A DNA stretch of 64,000 nucleotides from Oceaniradius stylonematis (GCF_003149475.2 NZ_QFWV02000007.1:228614-292613); one strand, 5' to 3'; positions 1 to 9,935 are shown, numbered from the stretch's first letter. The notes: generated by a model from the letters alone, not told the origin. Numbers and translations: made by a program.

Positions 1-22
1 GCCGCCTCCGCCGCGCGGCGGT

Positions 23-2674
23 TTACTCATCTGCAGCCGCCGAGGCGGCGGTCTTGGCCTTGCCGGCGGGTTTCTTCTTCGGCGCCGGCTTCTTTTTGGC
101 CGCGGTCTTCTTCTTGGCGCCCGACGGGCCGGCCACCTTCTTGCCCGCCTTTTCGGCGCGCGCGGCGATCAGTTCGACGGCCTTCGCCAAATCGACGCTC
201 ATCGGATCGGTGCCCTTGGGGATCGTCGCATTGATCTTGCCGTGCTTCACGTAAGGGCCATAGCGCCCGTCATGCACGGTGATCGGCCCGCCCACTTCCG
301 GATGTTCGCCCAGTTCATTCAAAGCCGCCGGGGCCGACCGTCCGCGCCCGCCGCCCTTGGCGGCTTTTTCGGCGATCACGGTGACGGCATGGTTCAGCCC
401 GATCGTGAAGACGTCCTCGACGCTTTCGAGGTTGGCATAGGTCCCGTCATGCAGGACGAACGGGCCGTAGCGTCCGATGCCGGCCGAGATCATCTTGCCC
501 GTTTCGGGATGCGCGCCGACATCGCGTGGCAGAGCCAGCAGCGCCAGCGCCTTTTCATGATCGATCTCTTCGGGCTTCCAGCCCTTGGGCAGGCTGGAGC
601 GCTTGGCCTCCTTGCCTTCGCCGCGCTGGACGTAAGGCCCGAACCGGCCGGTGCGCAGCGTGATGTCCTCTTCGGTGAACGGGTCCTTGCCGAGCACTTT
701 CGGCCCGTCGGCGAACGCGTCGGCATCGCCATTGCCTTCCTGGCCGAGCTGGCGCGTGAAACTGCATTCGGGATAGTTTGAGCAACCGACGAACGAGCCG
801 AACTTGCCGAGCTTCAGGCTGAGTTTGCCGGTCCCGCATTTGGGGCAGATGCGCGGGTCCGATCCGTCCTCGCGCGCCGGGAAGACGAGCGGTTCGAGCC
901 GCTCGTTGAGCGCGTCGAGCACGTCCGTGATGCGCAATTCCCTGGTCTCATCCACATGGGCCGAGAACTCGCGCCAGAAATCGCGCAACACGTCCTTCCA
1001 GGCCAGCTTGCCGTCGGAGATCAGGTCGAGCTTCTCTTCCAGCGAAGCGGTGAAATCGAACTCGACATAGCGCTCGAAGAAATCCTGCAGGAACGCCGTG
1101 ACGAGCCGTCCCTTGGGTTCAGGCACCAATGCGCGCTTTTCAAGCCGCACATAATCACGGTCCTTCAGGGTCGAGACGGTCGCCGAATAGGTGGACGGCC
1201 GGCCGATGCCGATCTCTTCCATCTTCTTGATCAGCGAGGCCTCCGAATAGCGCGGCGGCGGCTCGGTGAAGTGCTGGGTCGCCTCGATCGAGTCGCGTGC
1301 GCAAGCCTCGCCCTGCCGCATGGCGGGCAGGCGCTTGTCGTCGTCGCCATTGTCGTCGTCGGCGCGCTTTGAATCGTCCTTGTGCTCTGTATAGGCGGCA
1401 AAGAAGCCCTCGAACTGGACCACCGAACCGGTCGCGCGCAGTTGCGCCTGCTTGCCATCGCCTGCCGCGGTGATCTCGACGGTGGTCCGTTCCAGCCGCG
1501 CCGACTCCATCTGGCTGGCGATGCCGCGCTTCCAGATCAGATCGTAAAGCTTGAACTGCTCGTCCGTCAGCGTGCTGCGAATGTCGTCCGGCGCGCGGTC
1601 GAAATCGGTCGGCCGCACTGCCTCGTGTGCTTCCTGCGCGTTCTTTGCCTTGGAGGAATAGTGCCGGGGCTTGTCGGGCACGAATTCGCCGCCGAACCGG
1701 CTGCCGATCGCCGCGCGGGCGCCATCGATGGCTTCTGGCGCCATCTGCACGCCGTCGGTCCGCATATAGGTGATCAGGCCCGCCGTTTCGCTGCCCAAAT
1801 CGACGCCCTCATAGAGTTTCTGGGCGATCTGCATGGTTCGCGCCGGCGCAAAGCCGAGCTTTGCCGAGGCTGCCTGCTGCAGCGTCGAGGTGGTGAAGGG
1901 CGGCGGCGGGTTGCGGCGGACGGGCTTGGCCTCGACCGATGTGACCGAGAAGGCCGATGCCTCGAGCATGGCCTTTATGGTGTTCGCCGTTTCGCCGTCG
2001 CGCACGCCCATCTTGGTCAGCTTTTCGCCGTCGAACCCGGTCAGGCGGGCAACGAACGGCGCATCGGCCGCCGTCTTGAGATTGGCCAGGATCGACCAGT
2101 ATTCCTCGGGCTTGAACTGTTCGATCTCGGTTTCCCGGTCGCAGACAAGACGCAGCGCCACCGACTGCACCCGCCCGGCGGAGCGTGCACCGGGCAGCTT
2201 CCGCCAAAGGACGGGAGAGAGCGTGAAGCCGACAAGATAGTCGAGCGCGCGCCGCGCCAGATATGCGTCGACCAGCGGCCCGTCGATCTCGCGCGGGTTG
2301 GCAATCGCATCGAGCACCGCCGCCTTGGTGATCGCGTTGAAGACGACCCGCTTGACCGGCTTGTCCTTGATCGCCTTTTTCTTGTTGAGCACTTCCAGCA
2401 CGTGCCAGGAGATCGCCTCGCCCTCGCGGTCGGGGTCGGTCGCGAGAATAAGGCCGTCGGCCGACTTAACGGCGGCGGCGATCTCGTTGAGCCGCTTGTT
2501 GGACGCCGTGTCGACCTGCCATGACATGGCGAAGTCTTCGTCGGGCTTGACCGAACCGTCCTTGGCCGGCAGGTCGCGCACATGGCCGAACGAGGCCAGC
2601 ACCTTGTAGCCGGACCCCAGATATTTGTTGATGGTTTTCGCCTTGGCGGGCGATTCGACGACGACGACTTCCAT
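23..2674 (-). CDS. topA: DNA topoisomerase I (TopA)
   Basis: Type IA topoisomerase that relaxes negative supercoils by single-strand passage. The 883-residue product opens with the Toprim motif VVVVESPAKAKT, has the acidic LATDPDREGE motif at about residues 78-87, and the active-site tyrosine at about 303 in ITYMRTDG. A four-cysteine zinc finger lies at about 610-637 (CPKC...CSNYPEC). The tail is rich in lysine and alanine and probably binds DNA nonspecifically. The open frame extends upstream to 2809, but the ATG at 2674 is chosen because the Toprim strand begins immediately after it. In related bacteria topA often follows dprA; here a small plus-strand gene lies between them. Confidence 0.97.
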   Translation of the reverse strand: MEVVVVESPAKAKTINKYLGSGYKVLASFGHVRDLPAKDGSVKPDEDFAMSWQVDTASNKRLNEIAAAVKSADGLILATDPDREGEAISWHVLEVLNKKKAIKDKPVKRVVFNAITKAAVLDAIANPREIDGPLVDAYLARRALDYLVGFTLSPVLWRKLPGARSAGRVQSVALRLVCDRETEIEQFKPEEYWSILANLKTAADAPFVARLTGFDGEKLTKMGVRDGETANTIKAMLEASAFSVTSVEAKPVRRNPPPPFTTSTLQQAASAKLGFAPARTMQIAQKLYEGVDLGSETAGLITYMRTDGVQMAPEAIDGARAAIGSRFGGEFVPDKPRHYSSKAKNAQEAHEAVRPTDFDRAPDDIRSTLTDEQFKLYDLIWKRGIASQMESARLERTTVEITAAGDGKQAQLRATGSVVQFEGFFAAYTEHKDDSKRADDDNGDDDKRLPAMRQGEACARDSIEATQHFTEPPPRYSEASLIKKMEEIGIGRPSTYSATVSTLKDRDYVRLEKRALVPEPKGRLVTAFLQDFFERYVEFDFTASLEEKLDLISDGKLAWKDVLRDFWREFSAHVDETRELRITDVLDALNERLEPLVFPAREDGSDPRICPKCGTGKLSLKLGKFGSFVGCSNYPECSFTRQLGQEGNGDADAFADGPKVLGKDPFTEEDITLRTGRFGPYVQRGEGKEAKRSSLPKGWKPEEIDHEKALALLALPRDVGAHPETGKMISAGIGRYGPFVLHDGTYANLESVEDVFTIGLNHAVTVIAEKAAKGGGRGRSAPAALNELGEHPEVGGPITVHDGRYGPYVKHGKINATIPKGTDPMSVDLAKAVELIAARAEKAGKKVAGPSGAKKKTAAKKKPAPKKKPAGKAKTAASAAADE

Positions 2675-2914
2675 GGATGATCCATTCCGGAAAAAGGCCA
2701 GCGCGCAGGGCGCGGCGGGCATGGACATGGCGGCATGAAGGCGCCGGGTCAAGGGCGGACGCGGCGTTTTGTATCTCCCGACGGCCTGTCGGCGTGCGGG
2801 AAAATACACGCTTTACGAGTATAATTTCCGGAGTATCGCTTGTTTTGCAACTTATGGTGATCTATCTTCGCGCCAAGCCGCTTTTTTCTTTCCGCGTCGC
2901 GCCAGGAGCATTCA

Positions 2915-3118
2915 GTGCCAGACAATCATCGCGAAACGCGTGCCGACAGACTTGGCTATATTCAGTCGATGCTCGGTCAATTGCGGACGATGGCCGAGGC
3001 CGAGCGTTGCGACCTTCTGACCTACCTGATCGAGATGGCCTATATCGAGGCCAGCGATGCCATGCGCGGCCAGCAGCCGTCACGGGGCGGGGACAAGAAG
3101 CGAGACACGGTTGCCTGA
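2915..3118 (+). CDS. small conserved-looking protein of unknown function
   Basis: A 67-residue protein with a GTG start at 2915 and a good ribosome binding site (AGGAG at 2904-2908). The central part (DRLGYIQSMLGQLRTMAEAE, then CDLLTYLIEMAYIEASD) is predicted helical and resembles short hypothetical proteins I recall from other alphaproteobacteria; no function is known to me. It has no signal peptide or membrane segment. It lies on the opposite strand from its neighbours topA and dprA, and its last 39 bases overlap the 3' end of dprA. The spacing of the Shine-Dalgarno and the protein-like composition favour a real gene over a shadow frame. Confidence 0.7.
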   Translation: MPDNHRETRADRLGYIQSMLGQLRTMAEAERCDLLTYLIEMAYIEASDAMRGQQPSRGGDKKRDTVA

Positions 3119-4246
3119 ATGCCGCTCGATGCGGCCGGCAAGGTCCAGTTCCATGATGATCAGGAACATCTGCGGTGCGCCCAGCCCCGCTTCGACAATC
3201 AGTTCATCGACTGCCACCGGGGTCGGTCCCAAAAGGGCCAGCACCTTCTCGCGCGCGTCGTCGTCGGGCGGCAATGCCATCATCGCGGTCAACTCCATGG
3301 GCGCTGGCGGCGGCTGGTAGAACTCGGCGGCCGGATCGAGCGGGCTGATCGCTTCGATCACGTCGTCGGCCGACCGTACCAGCGTGGCGCCGTCGCGTAT
3401 CAGCGTGTTGGTGCCGTGTGCACGCGGATCGAGCGGTGAGCCGGGAACCGCAAGGACGAGCCGCCCCAGTTCTCCGGCCAGCCGCGCCGAAGTCAGCGAG
3501 CCGGACCGTGCGGCGGCTTCGACGACCACCAGCGCCATCGACAGGCCGGCGATCACGCGGTTGCGGCGTGGAAAGTCCTTGGCGCGGGGCTGCCAGCCAA
3601 ACGGCATCTCCGTGATCGAGCAACCCTTGCCCTCCCGCTCGATCCGCGCCAGCAGATCGACGTTCTCGGGCGGGTAGGGCTTGTCGGGGCCGCCGGCCAG
3701 GACCGCGATTGTTCCCGTCGCAAGCGCCGCCTCGTGCGCCGCACCGTCAATGCCGCGGGCAAGGCCCGAGACGATGGCGTGCCCCTGTTCGCCCAGCTCC
3801 GAAGCCAGGCGGCGCGCCATGGTCAGCCCGGCCATCGACGCGTTGCGCGAGCCGACGATCGCGACGGCAGGGGCGTGGAGGATGCTCGTTTCGCCGGTCA
3901 CCGTCACCAGCGGCGGTGCCTGGTCGGCAAGACGCAAGAGCGGCGGATAGTCCGGCTCGCCGATGCCGATCAGGCGCGCGCCATGGGCGGCGATGGCCTC
4001 CAGCTCGGCCGCAGCTTCCTCTTCGGACGGAATGTGCGGGTGGCGCCGGCGCCCACCGCGCGTCGACAGTTCCGGCAGCATGGCGAGAGCCTGTTCGGCC
4101 GACCCGCAATGGTTGATCAGGTCACGGAAGGTGGCCGGCCCGACATTTTCCGCGCGCCAAAGGCGCAGCCATGCCAGCCTCTGCCGGTCCGACAACACGA
4201 AGCGAACCGCCTGCGGCTCGGTATCGGCCTGGCCGTCCTCCGGCAC
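3080..4246 (-). CDS. dprA: DNA-processing protein DprA (Smf)
   Basis: DprA binds incoming single-stranded DNA and loads RecA during transformation; it is also kept in many bacteria not known to be competent. The 388-residue product has an N-terminal helix-hairpin-helix-like part, a Rossmann-fold core with AIVGSRNAS, SGLARGIDGAAH and FPRRNRVIAGLS, and a C-terminal winged-helix-like end. The GTG at 4246 is preferred because GGGAGA lies 6-7 bases upstream and it starts just after the plsY stop at 4260. The frame is open further, to an alternative start at 4309 that would overlap plsY. It is probably cotranscribed with pyrB, pyrC-like and plsY. Confidence 0.93.
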   Translation of the reverse strand: MPEDGQADTEPQAVRFVLSDRQRLAWLRLWRAENVGPATFRDLINHCGSAEQALAMLPELSTRGGRRRHPHIPSEEEAAAELEAIAAHGARLIGIGEPDYPPLLRLADQAPPLVTVTGETSILHAPAVAIVGSRNASMAGLTMARRLASELGEQGHAIVSGLARGIDGAAHEAALATGTIAVLAGGPDKPYPPENVDLLARIEREGKGCSITEMPFGWQPRAKDFPRRNRVIAGLSMALVVVEAAARSGSLTSARLAGELGRLVLAVPGSPLDPRAHGTNTLIRDGATLVRSADDVIEAISPLDPAAEFYQPPPAPMELTAMMALPPDDDAREKVLALLGPTPVAVDELIVEAGLGAPQMFLIIMELDLAGRIERHSGNRVSLLVPAP

Positions 4247-4259
4247 GCCTGGTCTCCCG

Positions 4260-4868
4260 TCATCCCTTTTGGCCGATCCGGCTCTCGGTGCCCTCGCGCA
4301 GCCGCGCAATATTGGCGCGATGCTTGAAGAACACCAGAGCGGTCAGGCCGACATAAAGCCAGCCCAGCATGTTTTCGCCAAGGATGAACAAAGTCAATGT
4401 GGCCACGCAGACGCCGACAAGCGCGGCCAGCGACGAATAACGCGTGATGAAAGCCGTCAGCAGCCATCCGGCGGCGAACGGCAACAGAACCATCCAGGAA
4501 TAGCCCAGCGATATACCGGCGAAGGTCGCAACGCCCTTGCCGCCGCGAAAGCCCAGCCAGACGGGGTAGAGATGGCCGACAAAGGCGCCGAACCCCGCCG
4601 CCATCGCCGCCTCGGTGCCGAAGGCCTTGGCGATGAGAACCGGCGCCAGCCCCTTGAGCGCATCGAGCAGCAGGGTCAGCGCGGCAAGGCCCTTGTTGCC
4701 GGTGCGCAGCACATTGGTCGCGCCGATATTGCCCGAGCCGATCGATCGTATGTCGCCCAGCCCGGCCAGGCGCGTCAGAATCAGGCCGAACGGGATCGAG
4801 CCGCACAGATATCCGCCGACAAGCGCAGCCAAAGCGGTCAGAAGGCTGAATTCACCGATCGTGTCCAT
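4260..4868 (-). CDS. plsY: glycerol-3-phosphate acyltransferase PlsY
   Basis: Integral membrane enzyme that transfers the acyl group from acyl-phosphate to glycerol-3-phosphate, the first step of phospholipid synthesis. The 202-residue, strongly hydrophobic product has the family motifs: [12 protein letters not shown] near residue 19, [17 protein letters not shown] around 46-62, and [21 protein letters not shown] in the middle. An ATG at 4868 follows GGGAGG by five bases; a GTG one codon upstream is the alternative. It lies between pyrC-like and dprA on the same strand, an arrangement common in related genomes. Confidence 0.95.
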   Translation of the reverse strand: MDTIGEFSLLTALAALVGGYLCGSIPFGLILTRLAGLGDIRSIGSGNIGATNVLRTGNKGLAALTLLLDALKGLAPVLIAKAFGTEAAMAAGFGAFVGHLYPVWLGFRGGKGVATFAGISLGYSWMVLLPFAAGWLLTAFITRYSSLAALVGVCVATLTLFILGENMLGWLYVGLTALVFFKHRANIARLREGTESRIGQKG

Positions 4869-4892
4869 CACATCCTCCCGGCGCGGTGCCGA

Positions 4893-6191
4893 TCATGCCG
4901 CAAAGACCGTGCGTCCGGCAACGACGGTTCGCACCGAGCGCCCGGTCAGGCGGGCTTCGTCGAAGGCGGTGTTTTTCGACAGCGACCGCAATTGCGCCGC
5001 ATCGAGAACGAAGGGCTCGTCGATATCGATGACGGCGAAATCCGCCGGCGCACCCGGGCGCAGCGTGCCGGCATCGAGCCCGAGCCGGCGCGCAGGCGCG
5101 GTGCTCATCGCCTCGATCAGGCGCGGCAGCGGCACGTCGCCCGAATGATGCAGGCGCAGCGCCGCGCTGAGCAGCGTCTCGAGGCCGACCGCGCCGTCCT
5201 CGGCCTCGGCGAAGGGCAGGCGCTTGGTGTCGACATCCTGCGGGTCGTGGTCCGAGCAGATCGTGTCGAGCGTGCCGTCATTGAGAGCGGCGATCATCGC
5301 CTGCCGGTCGTCTTCGTGGCGCAGCGGCGGCGACAGTTTGAAGAAGGTCCGGTATTCGCCGATATCGTTCTCGTTCAGCGTCAGATGGTTGATCGACACC
5401 CCGGCCGTCACGTCAAGCCCGTCGGCCTTGGCCCGGCCGATTGCGTCGGCGGCTGGCGCGCACGAAATCTTCGCCGCATGATAGGCCGCGCCGGTCAGGC
5501 GGGCAAGGCGCAGATCGCGGTCGAGCGGCAGGAGTTCGGCTTCGCGCGGGATGCCGGGCAGCCCCAGAAGGCTGGCGAACAATCCTTCATTCATCACGCC
5601 CGCGCCGGCCAGATCGGCGTCGCGCGTGCAATGATCGATCACCGCGTCGAAATCGCGCGCATAGGTCATCGCGCGCCGCATTACCGCGGCATTGGCGATG
5701 GTCTTGCGGCCCTCGGTGAACATGACCGCGCCCGCACCGCGCAGATTGCCCATTTCGGTCATTTCGGCGCCGCCAAGGCCGATGGTGATCGCCGCCGCCG
5801 GATGGACACGCACGGCGCCGGTTTCGCGCGCCGTGCGCAGCACGAATTCGACCAGCGCGACATCGTCGATGACCGGGCTCGTGTCCGGCATCATCACGAT
5901 CGAGGTGACACCGCCCGCCGCCGCCGCTTCGCAGGCCGACGCAATCGTCTCGCGATGCTCGCCGCCCGGTTCGCCGATATGGACGCGGTTGTCGACGAGG
6001 CCCGGCACGATGGTCAGCCCGGTGCAGTCGATGCGTGTCGCACCGTCCGGCAATCCCTGGTTGCGCGCGCCCGCACCGGAGGCGGCGATCACGCCGTCGG
6101 TGACGATCAGCGTGCCGGTCTCGTCGATGCCGCGCGACGGATCGACAATGCGGGCATTGTCATAGACCGATGTTCCGGTGGCGGGCGTCAT
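4893..6191 (-). CDS. pyrC: dihydroorotase-like protein, probably non-catalytic (PyrC')
   Basis: This 432-residue member of the dihydroorotase/amidohydrolase family has a start that overlaps the pyrB stop as ATGA. Dihydroorotases normally carry D-x-H-x-H metal ligands at the end of the first barrel strand; here the segment reads [14 protein letters not shown], so the first histidine is arginine (residue 69). The usual SDDG-type aspartate region is replaced by MFTEGRKT. A later SDHDP aspartate motif remains. The loss of ligands resembles the pseudo-dihydroorotases that act as structural partners of aspartate transcarbamoylase. Enzymatic activity is therefore doubtful, and a separate active enzyme may be encoded elsewhere in the genome. 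Confidence 0.88.
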   Translation of the reverse strand: MTPATGTSVYDNARIVDPSRGIDETGTLIVTDGVIAASGAGARNQGLPDGATRIDCTGLTIVPGLVDNRVHIGEPGGEHRETIASACEAAAAGGVTSIVMMPDTSPVIDDVALVEFVLRTARETGAVRVHPAAAITIGLGGAEMTEMGNLRGAGAVMFTEGRKTIANAAVMRRAMTYARDFDAVIDHCTRDADLAGAGVMNEGLFASLLGLPGIPREAELLPLDRDLRLARLTGAAYHAAKISCAPAADAIGRAKADGLDVTAGVSINHLTLNENDIGEYRTFFKLSPPLRHEDDRQAMIAALNDGTLDTICSDHDPQDVDTKRLPFAEAEDGAVGLETLLSAALRLHHSGDVPLPRLIEAMSTAPARRLGLDAGTLRPGAPADFAVIDIDEPFVLDAAQLRSLSKNTAFDEARLTGRSVRTVVAGRTVFAA

Positions 6192-7150
6192 GGCGCCACC
6201 GCCTCGTTCCGGCGCGGATCGAGCAGCGCTTTCATCACCGCCATGCGCACGGCGACGCCCATCTCCACCTGTTCCTCGATCACCGACTGCGGCCCGTCGG
6301 CAATCTCCGAGGCGATCTCCACCCCGCGGTTCATCGGCCCCGGATGCATGACCAGACAATCGGGCCTGGCATGGGCGAGCTTGGCCGCATCGAGCCCGTA
6401 ATGGCGGAAATATTCGCGCACGGACGGCACGAACCCGCCGGCCATGCGCTCGCGCTGAAGGCGCAGCATCATGACGACATCGGCGTCGTGAATGCCGTCC
6501 TCCAGCCGGACATGATGTTCGGTGCCCATCTCTGCAATCCCCGCCGGCATCAGCGTCGAGGGTCCGACGGCGCGCACCCGCGCGCCCATCGTGTTCAAAA
6601 GGATGATGTTGGAGCGCGCGACGCGGCTGTGCAGGATGTCGCCGCAGATCGCCACCGTCAGCCCGTCGAGCCGCCCCTTGTGACGCCGGATCGTCAGCGC
6701 GTCGAGCAGCGCCTGGGTCGGATGTTCGTGCGCGCCGTCGCCGGCATTGATCACCGCGCAGCCGACCTTGCGGGCAAGCAGCGCGGCGGCGCCGGCAGCG
6801 CCGTGACGGATCACCAGAATGTCCGGATGCATGGCGTTCAGCGTCATCGCCGTGTCGATCAGCGTTTCGCCTTTTTTGACCGAGGACGAGGCGACCGCCA
6901 TGTTCATCACATCGGCGCCGAGCCGCTTGCCGGCCAGTTCGAACGAGGCCTGGGTGCGTGTCGAGGCTTCGAAGAAAAGGTTGATCTGCGTCAGCCCGCG
7001 CAGCACGGCCTTCTTCTTTTCGCGCTGGCGCGAGATATCGACGGCTTCGTCGGCCCGGTCGAGCAGGGTTGCGATGTCCGGATAGTTGAGCCCGGCGATC
7101 CCCAGAAGGTGCCGGTGGCCGTACAGAGGGTGGTCTGCGGATGCTGTCAT
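6188..7150 (-). CDS. pyrB: aspartate carbamoyltransferase catalytic subunit (PyrB)
   Basis: Condenses carbamoyl phosphate and aspartate to N-carbamoyl-aspartate, the committed step of pyrimidine synthesis. The 320-residue product has the carbamoyl-phosphate loop [11 protein letters not shown] at about 61-71, [12 protein letters not shown] in the middle, and [12 protein letters not shown] near the C-terminus. The ATG at 7150 gives the usual family length; the frame continues to 7228 but that part looks non-coding. No pyrI regulatory subunit is adjacent. The stop overlaps the start of the dihydroorotase-like gene, fitting an obligate PyrB-PyrC' complex as known from other bacteria. Confidence 0.96.
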   Translation of the reverse strand: MTASADHPLYGHRHLLGIAGLNYPDIATLLDRADEAVDISRQREKKKAVLRGLTQINLFFEASTRTQASFELAGKRLGADVMNMAVASSSVKKGETLIDTAMTLNAMHPDILVIRHGAAGAAALLARKVGCAVINAGDGAHEHPTQALLDALTIRRHKGRLDGLTVAICGDILHSRVARSNIILLNTMGARVRAVGPSTLMPAGIAEMGTEHHVRLEDGIHDADVVMMLRLQRERMAGGFVPSVREYFRHYGLDAAKLAHARPDCLVMHPGPMNRGVEIASEIADGPQSVIEEQVEMGVAVRMAVMKALLDPRRNEAVAP

Positions 7151-7278
7151 GCTGAATGTGCCGCTTAAGCGCAATCGGTGCCGGTCGCAAGCGAGCGGGC
7201 GCGCGATCACAGCTTTTTGGGTGCCCATTCGCAGTGTGCGGCCGATGGGCTAGGCTGCAGCCGACAACCGGAATCACC

Positions 7279-8934
7279 ATGCGGGATGCTGCCGTGAACA
7301 CCTCGCCGACCCATGCCGTCACCAATCAGCCGCCGCCGCGCGCCGGCGGCAACGCCTATCGCGACGATGCGCTGCTTCTGGCCCTGACCAAGGCGATGAG
7401 CGGCGAGACGGTGCGCGAACTGGACCAGATCGGCCGCTATGTTCTGGCGCCGGAAGCGCTCGATCTGGCGCGTCTTGCCAACGAATCCCCGCCGCGTTTG
7501 AGGACCCATGACCGCCAGGGACGCCGCATCGACCAGGTCGAATTCCATCCTGCCTGGCACGCGCTGATGCGGCGCTCGGTCGGCTGGGGCCTGTCCAGTT
7601 CGGTCTGGGAGGAAGTGCCGCGCAAGGCCGGCAATGCCCATGCCACGCGCGGCGCGCGGTTTTTCATGATGGCGGGGCTCGAAACCGGCCATCTGTGCCC
7701 GCTCACCATGACCAGTGCCGCCATGGCCGCGCTGATGGTCTCACCGCAGCTTGCGCGCGAATGGGGCCCGCGCCTGATGACCCGCCAATATGACAGCGCC
7801 AACCGCGCACCGGTCGAAAAGGCCGGCCTTCTGATCGGCATGGGCATGACCGAAAAACAGGGCGGCAGCGACCTGTCGGATCTTTCGAGCCGCGCCGAAC
7901 CCGCCGGCAACGGGCTCTACCGGCTGACCGGCCACAAATGGTTCATGTCGGCTCCCATGTGCGATGCCTTCCTCATGCTGGCGCGTACGGCAAACGGCAT
8001 ATCGTGTTTCCTCGTGCCGCGTTACCTGGCCGGCGGCGAGCGCAACGGCCTTGCCTTCCAGCGCCTCAAGGACAAGCTCGGCAACCGGTCCAACGCGTCG
8101 TCCGAGGTCGAGTTTTCCGGCGCGATCGGCCAGCTTGTGGGTGAAGAAGGCCGCGGCATCAGGACGATCCTCGAAATGGTCACGCTGACCCGCCTCGATT
8201 GCGCGCTGGCCTCGGCGGGCCTCATGCGGTCGGGGCTCGCCGAAGCCGTCCATCATGCCCGGCATCGCAAGGTGGCCGGCGGCGCGCTCGTCGACAAACC
8301 GCTGATGACGCGGGTTCTTGCCGACATGGCACTCGATGTGGCGGCGGCGACGGCCCTGTCGTTCCGGCTGGCGCGCTCGTTCGATGGCGCCGGCGGCGAT
8401 GCGGCCGAAGGCGCCTTTGCCCGGGCGATGACGCCGGCAATCAAATACTGGGTCTGCAAGACCGCGCCGCCACTCCTCGCCGAGGCGATGGAGAGCCTTG
8501 GCGGCAATGGCTATGTCGAGGAAGGCATTCTGGCCCGGCATTTTCGCGAGGCTCCCGTCAACGCGATCTGGGAGGGCTCGGGCAACATCATGGCGCTCGA
8601 CGTCATGCGCGTTCATGCGCGCTCGCCCGAAACGTTCGATGCCATCGTCGACGGCCTGTCTCACGATCTGGGCAAGGCCGGCACGCGCACGATCGAGGTG
8701 GTGCGGGCGGCACTGGCGCTGGCCGCGCGCGACGAAGGCGCGGCCCGGATCGCCACCGAACAGCTGGCGCTGGCTGCCGCCGCCGCCGAGTTGCGGCGCC
8801 TGGGCATGGGCGCGCTCGCCGATGCGTTTGCCGAGACCCGGCTTGGCGGCGCCTGGCGGGCAACTTACGGCATGCTGGACGCGCGGTTCGACGCGCGCGC
8901 GATCCTTGACGCGCTCTATGTCCCGGCCAGTTGA
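7279..8934 (+). CDS. AidB-like acyl-CoA dehydrogenase family protein
   Basis: A flavin-dependent acyl-CoA dehydrogenase homologue of 551 residues. The long N-terminal region and motifs such as GMGMTEKQGGSDL, GHKWFMSAPMCDAF, and EAMESLGGNGYVEE followed by REAPVNAIWEGSGN match the AidB subgroup, linked in E. coli to the adaptive response to alkylating agents, better than chain-length-specific dehydrogenases. The ATG at 7279 is taken as start; a GTG a few codons on is possible and the frame is open upstream to 7156. Its 3' end overlaps the convergent AEC transporter gene by 19 bases. No ada or alkB neighbour is visible, so a DNA-protection role is inference only. Confidence 0.88.
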   Translation: MRDAAVNTSPTHAVTNQPPPRAGGNAYRDDALLLALTKAMSGETVRELDQIGRYVLAPEALDLARLANESPPRLRTHDRQGRRIDQVEFHPAWHALMRRSVGWGLSSSVWEEVPRKAGNAHATRGARFFMMAGLETGHLCPLTMTSAAMAALMVSPQLAREWGPRLMTRQYDSANRAPVEKAGLLIGMGMTEKQGGSDLSDLSSRAEPAGNGLYRLTGHKWFMSAPMCDAFLMLARTANGISCFLVPRYLAGGERNGLAFQRLKDKLGNRSNASSEVEFSGAIGQLVGEEGRGIRTILEMVTLTRLDCALASAGLMRSGLAEAVHHARHRKVAGGALVDKPLMTRVLADMALDVAAATALSFRLARSFDGAGGDAAEGAFARAMTPAIKYWVCKTAPPLLAEAMESLGGNGYVEEGILARHFREAPVNAIWEGSGNIMALDVMRVHARSPETFDAIVDGLSHDLGKAGTRTIEVVRAALALAARDEGAARIATEQLALAAAAAELRRLGMGALADAFAETRLGGAWRATYGMLDARFDARAILDALYVPAS

Positions 8935-9851
8935 GCGGTGATCGCCAGAACGGCGGGGATCGACAGGAAGGCGATGGCCGTTTGCACGGTCACGGCAGCC
9001 GCATAGGCTTCCGCGTCGCCGCCCATCTCGCGCGCCAACACATAGCCGTTCATCGCCGTCGGCACGGCGGCGCACAGCGCCAGATAGTGCAGCTCGAGAC
9101 CGTCAATGCCCATCAGGATCGCCAGCCCGATCATCAGCACCGGCAGGACGGCAAGCTTGAGGACGGAGGGTGCGATGACGGCCCATCCGGTCAGCATCCG
9201 CACATTGCCCTTCAGGCCGGCGCCGATGGCCAGTAGACCCATGCCGAGGGCGGCACGACCGACCAGATGCAGTGCGTCCATGATCGGGCCGGGCAGGGGG
9301 AAGGGCAGCAGCCGGACGATGATCGCCAGCGCCGTGCCGACGATAAGCGGGTTTACGGCGACTTTGCGCAGCGTCGCGCCAAGGCTCGGCTTGGCGTTGG
9401 TGAACCATGCGACCACCGAGACCGTCGCCACATTGATAGGGATGATCACCACCGCCATGGCGAGCGCGACCATGGCCGCGCCTTCGGGCGGAAACAGCTT
9501 TTCGGCAACGGCGAGCGCGATGAAGCCGTTCCAGCGGATCGATGCCTGAAAGACCGATGAGTAGGTCGGACGCGACAGGCCCTGCCGGCGCAGCAGCGGC
9601 CACAATGCGAGCGCCAGGAACCCCAGAACCGTCACCGCCGCCAGAAGGACAAACATCGCCGTGCCGAGCGACAGTCCGGAAAAGTCGGCGCGCACGATCG
9701 TGGTGAACAACAGCACCGGATAAAGGACGTAGAACCCCATCCGGTCGAGGCCGCGCCAGAAGTCTGGCTGGAAAAGGGGCAGGCGTTTCAAGCCATTGCC
9801 GGCGAAGATGAGAATGAAGATCGGTGCGATGGAGGCGAAGATGGCGGCCAT
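8916..9851 (-). CDS. AEC family transporter (auxin efflux carrier-like permease)
   Basis: A 311-residue integral membrane protein with about ten hydrophobic segments in two halves, as in the AEC family, which includes malonate and other organic-anion permeases. The N-terminus (MAAIFASIAPIFILIFAGNG) is a membrane segment rather than a cleaved signal. Substrate cannot be told from sequence. The gene converges on and overlaps the acyl-CoA dehydrogenase gene at its 3' end. It is divergent from the DUF6105 gene across a 158-base intergenic stretch that holds an inverted repeat. Confidence 0.88.
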   Translation of the reverse strand: MAAIFASIAPIFILIFAGNGLKRLPLFQPDFWRGLDRMGFYVLYPVLLFTTIVRADFSGLSLGTAMFVLLAAVTVLGFLALALWPLLRRQGLSRPTYSSVFQASIRWNGFIALAVAEKLFPPEGAAMVALAMAVVIIPINVATVSVVAWFTNAKPSLGATLRKVAVNPLIVGTALAIIVRLLPFPLPGPIMDALHLVGRAALGMGLLAIGAGLKGNVRMLTGWAVIAPSVLKLAVLPVLMIGLAILMGIDGLELHYLALCAAVPTAMNGYVLAREMGGDAEAYAAAVTVQTAIAFLSIPAVLAITAQLAGT

Positions 9852-9935
9852 GATGGCCGCTCCTTACGCCTCGGTGCCGTTTCCCGCAACGCATGCCGAG
9901 TCGCCCCCGAGAGGGTCCGCGGCGCGTTAACCCTA

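Noticed and set aside
1-22. G+C palindrome (CCGCCGCGCGGCGG) after topA as a terminator
   Set aside because: It lies at the window edge and the following bases are missing, so a T tract cannot be judged.
2797-2850. sigma-70 promoters for topA and the small gene (TATAAT at 2820-2825, TATACT on the other strand)
   Set aside because: No acceptable -35 hexamer at 16-18 bases was found for either, so they are not listed as features.
3963-6401. 812-codon plus-strand open frame opposite plsY and pyrC
   Set aside because: High-G+C antisense shadow, rich in Arg, Gln and Gly with no recognisable domain, fully covered by conserved genes on the other strand.
6192-7325. Extension of the pyrC-like frame upstream to 7325
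   Set aside because: It runs through pyrB in another frame, has shadow-like arginine-rich composition, and the ATG overlapping the pyrB stop gives the normal family length.
7741-9075. 444-codon minus-strand frame opposite the acyl-CoA dehydrogenase
   Set aside because: Shadow frame; the plus strand encodes a clear AidB-like protein.
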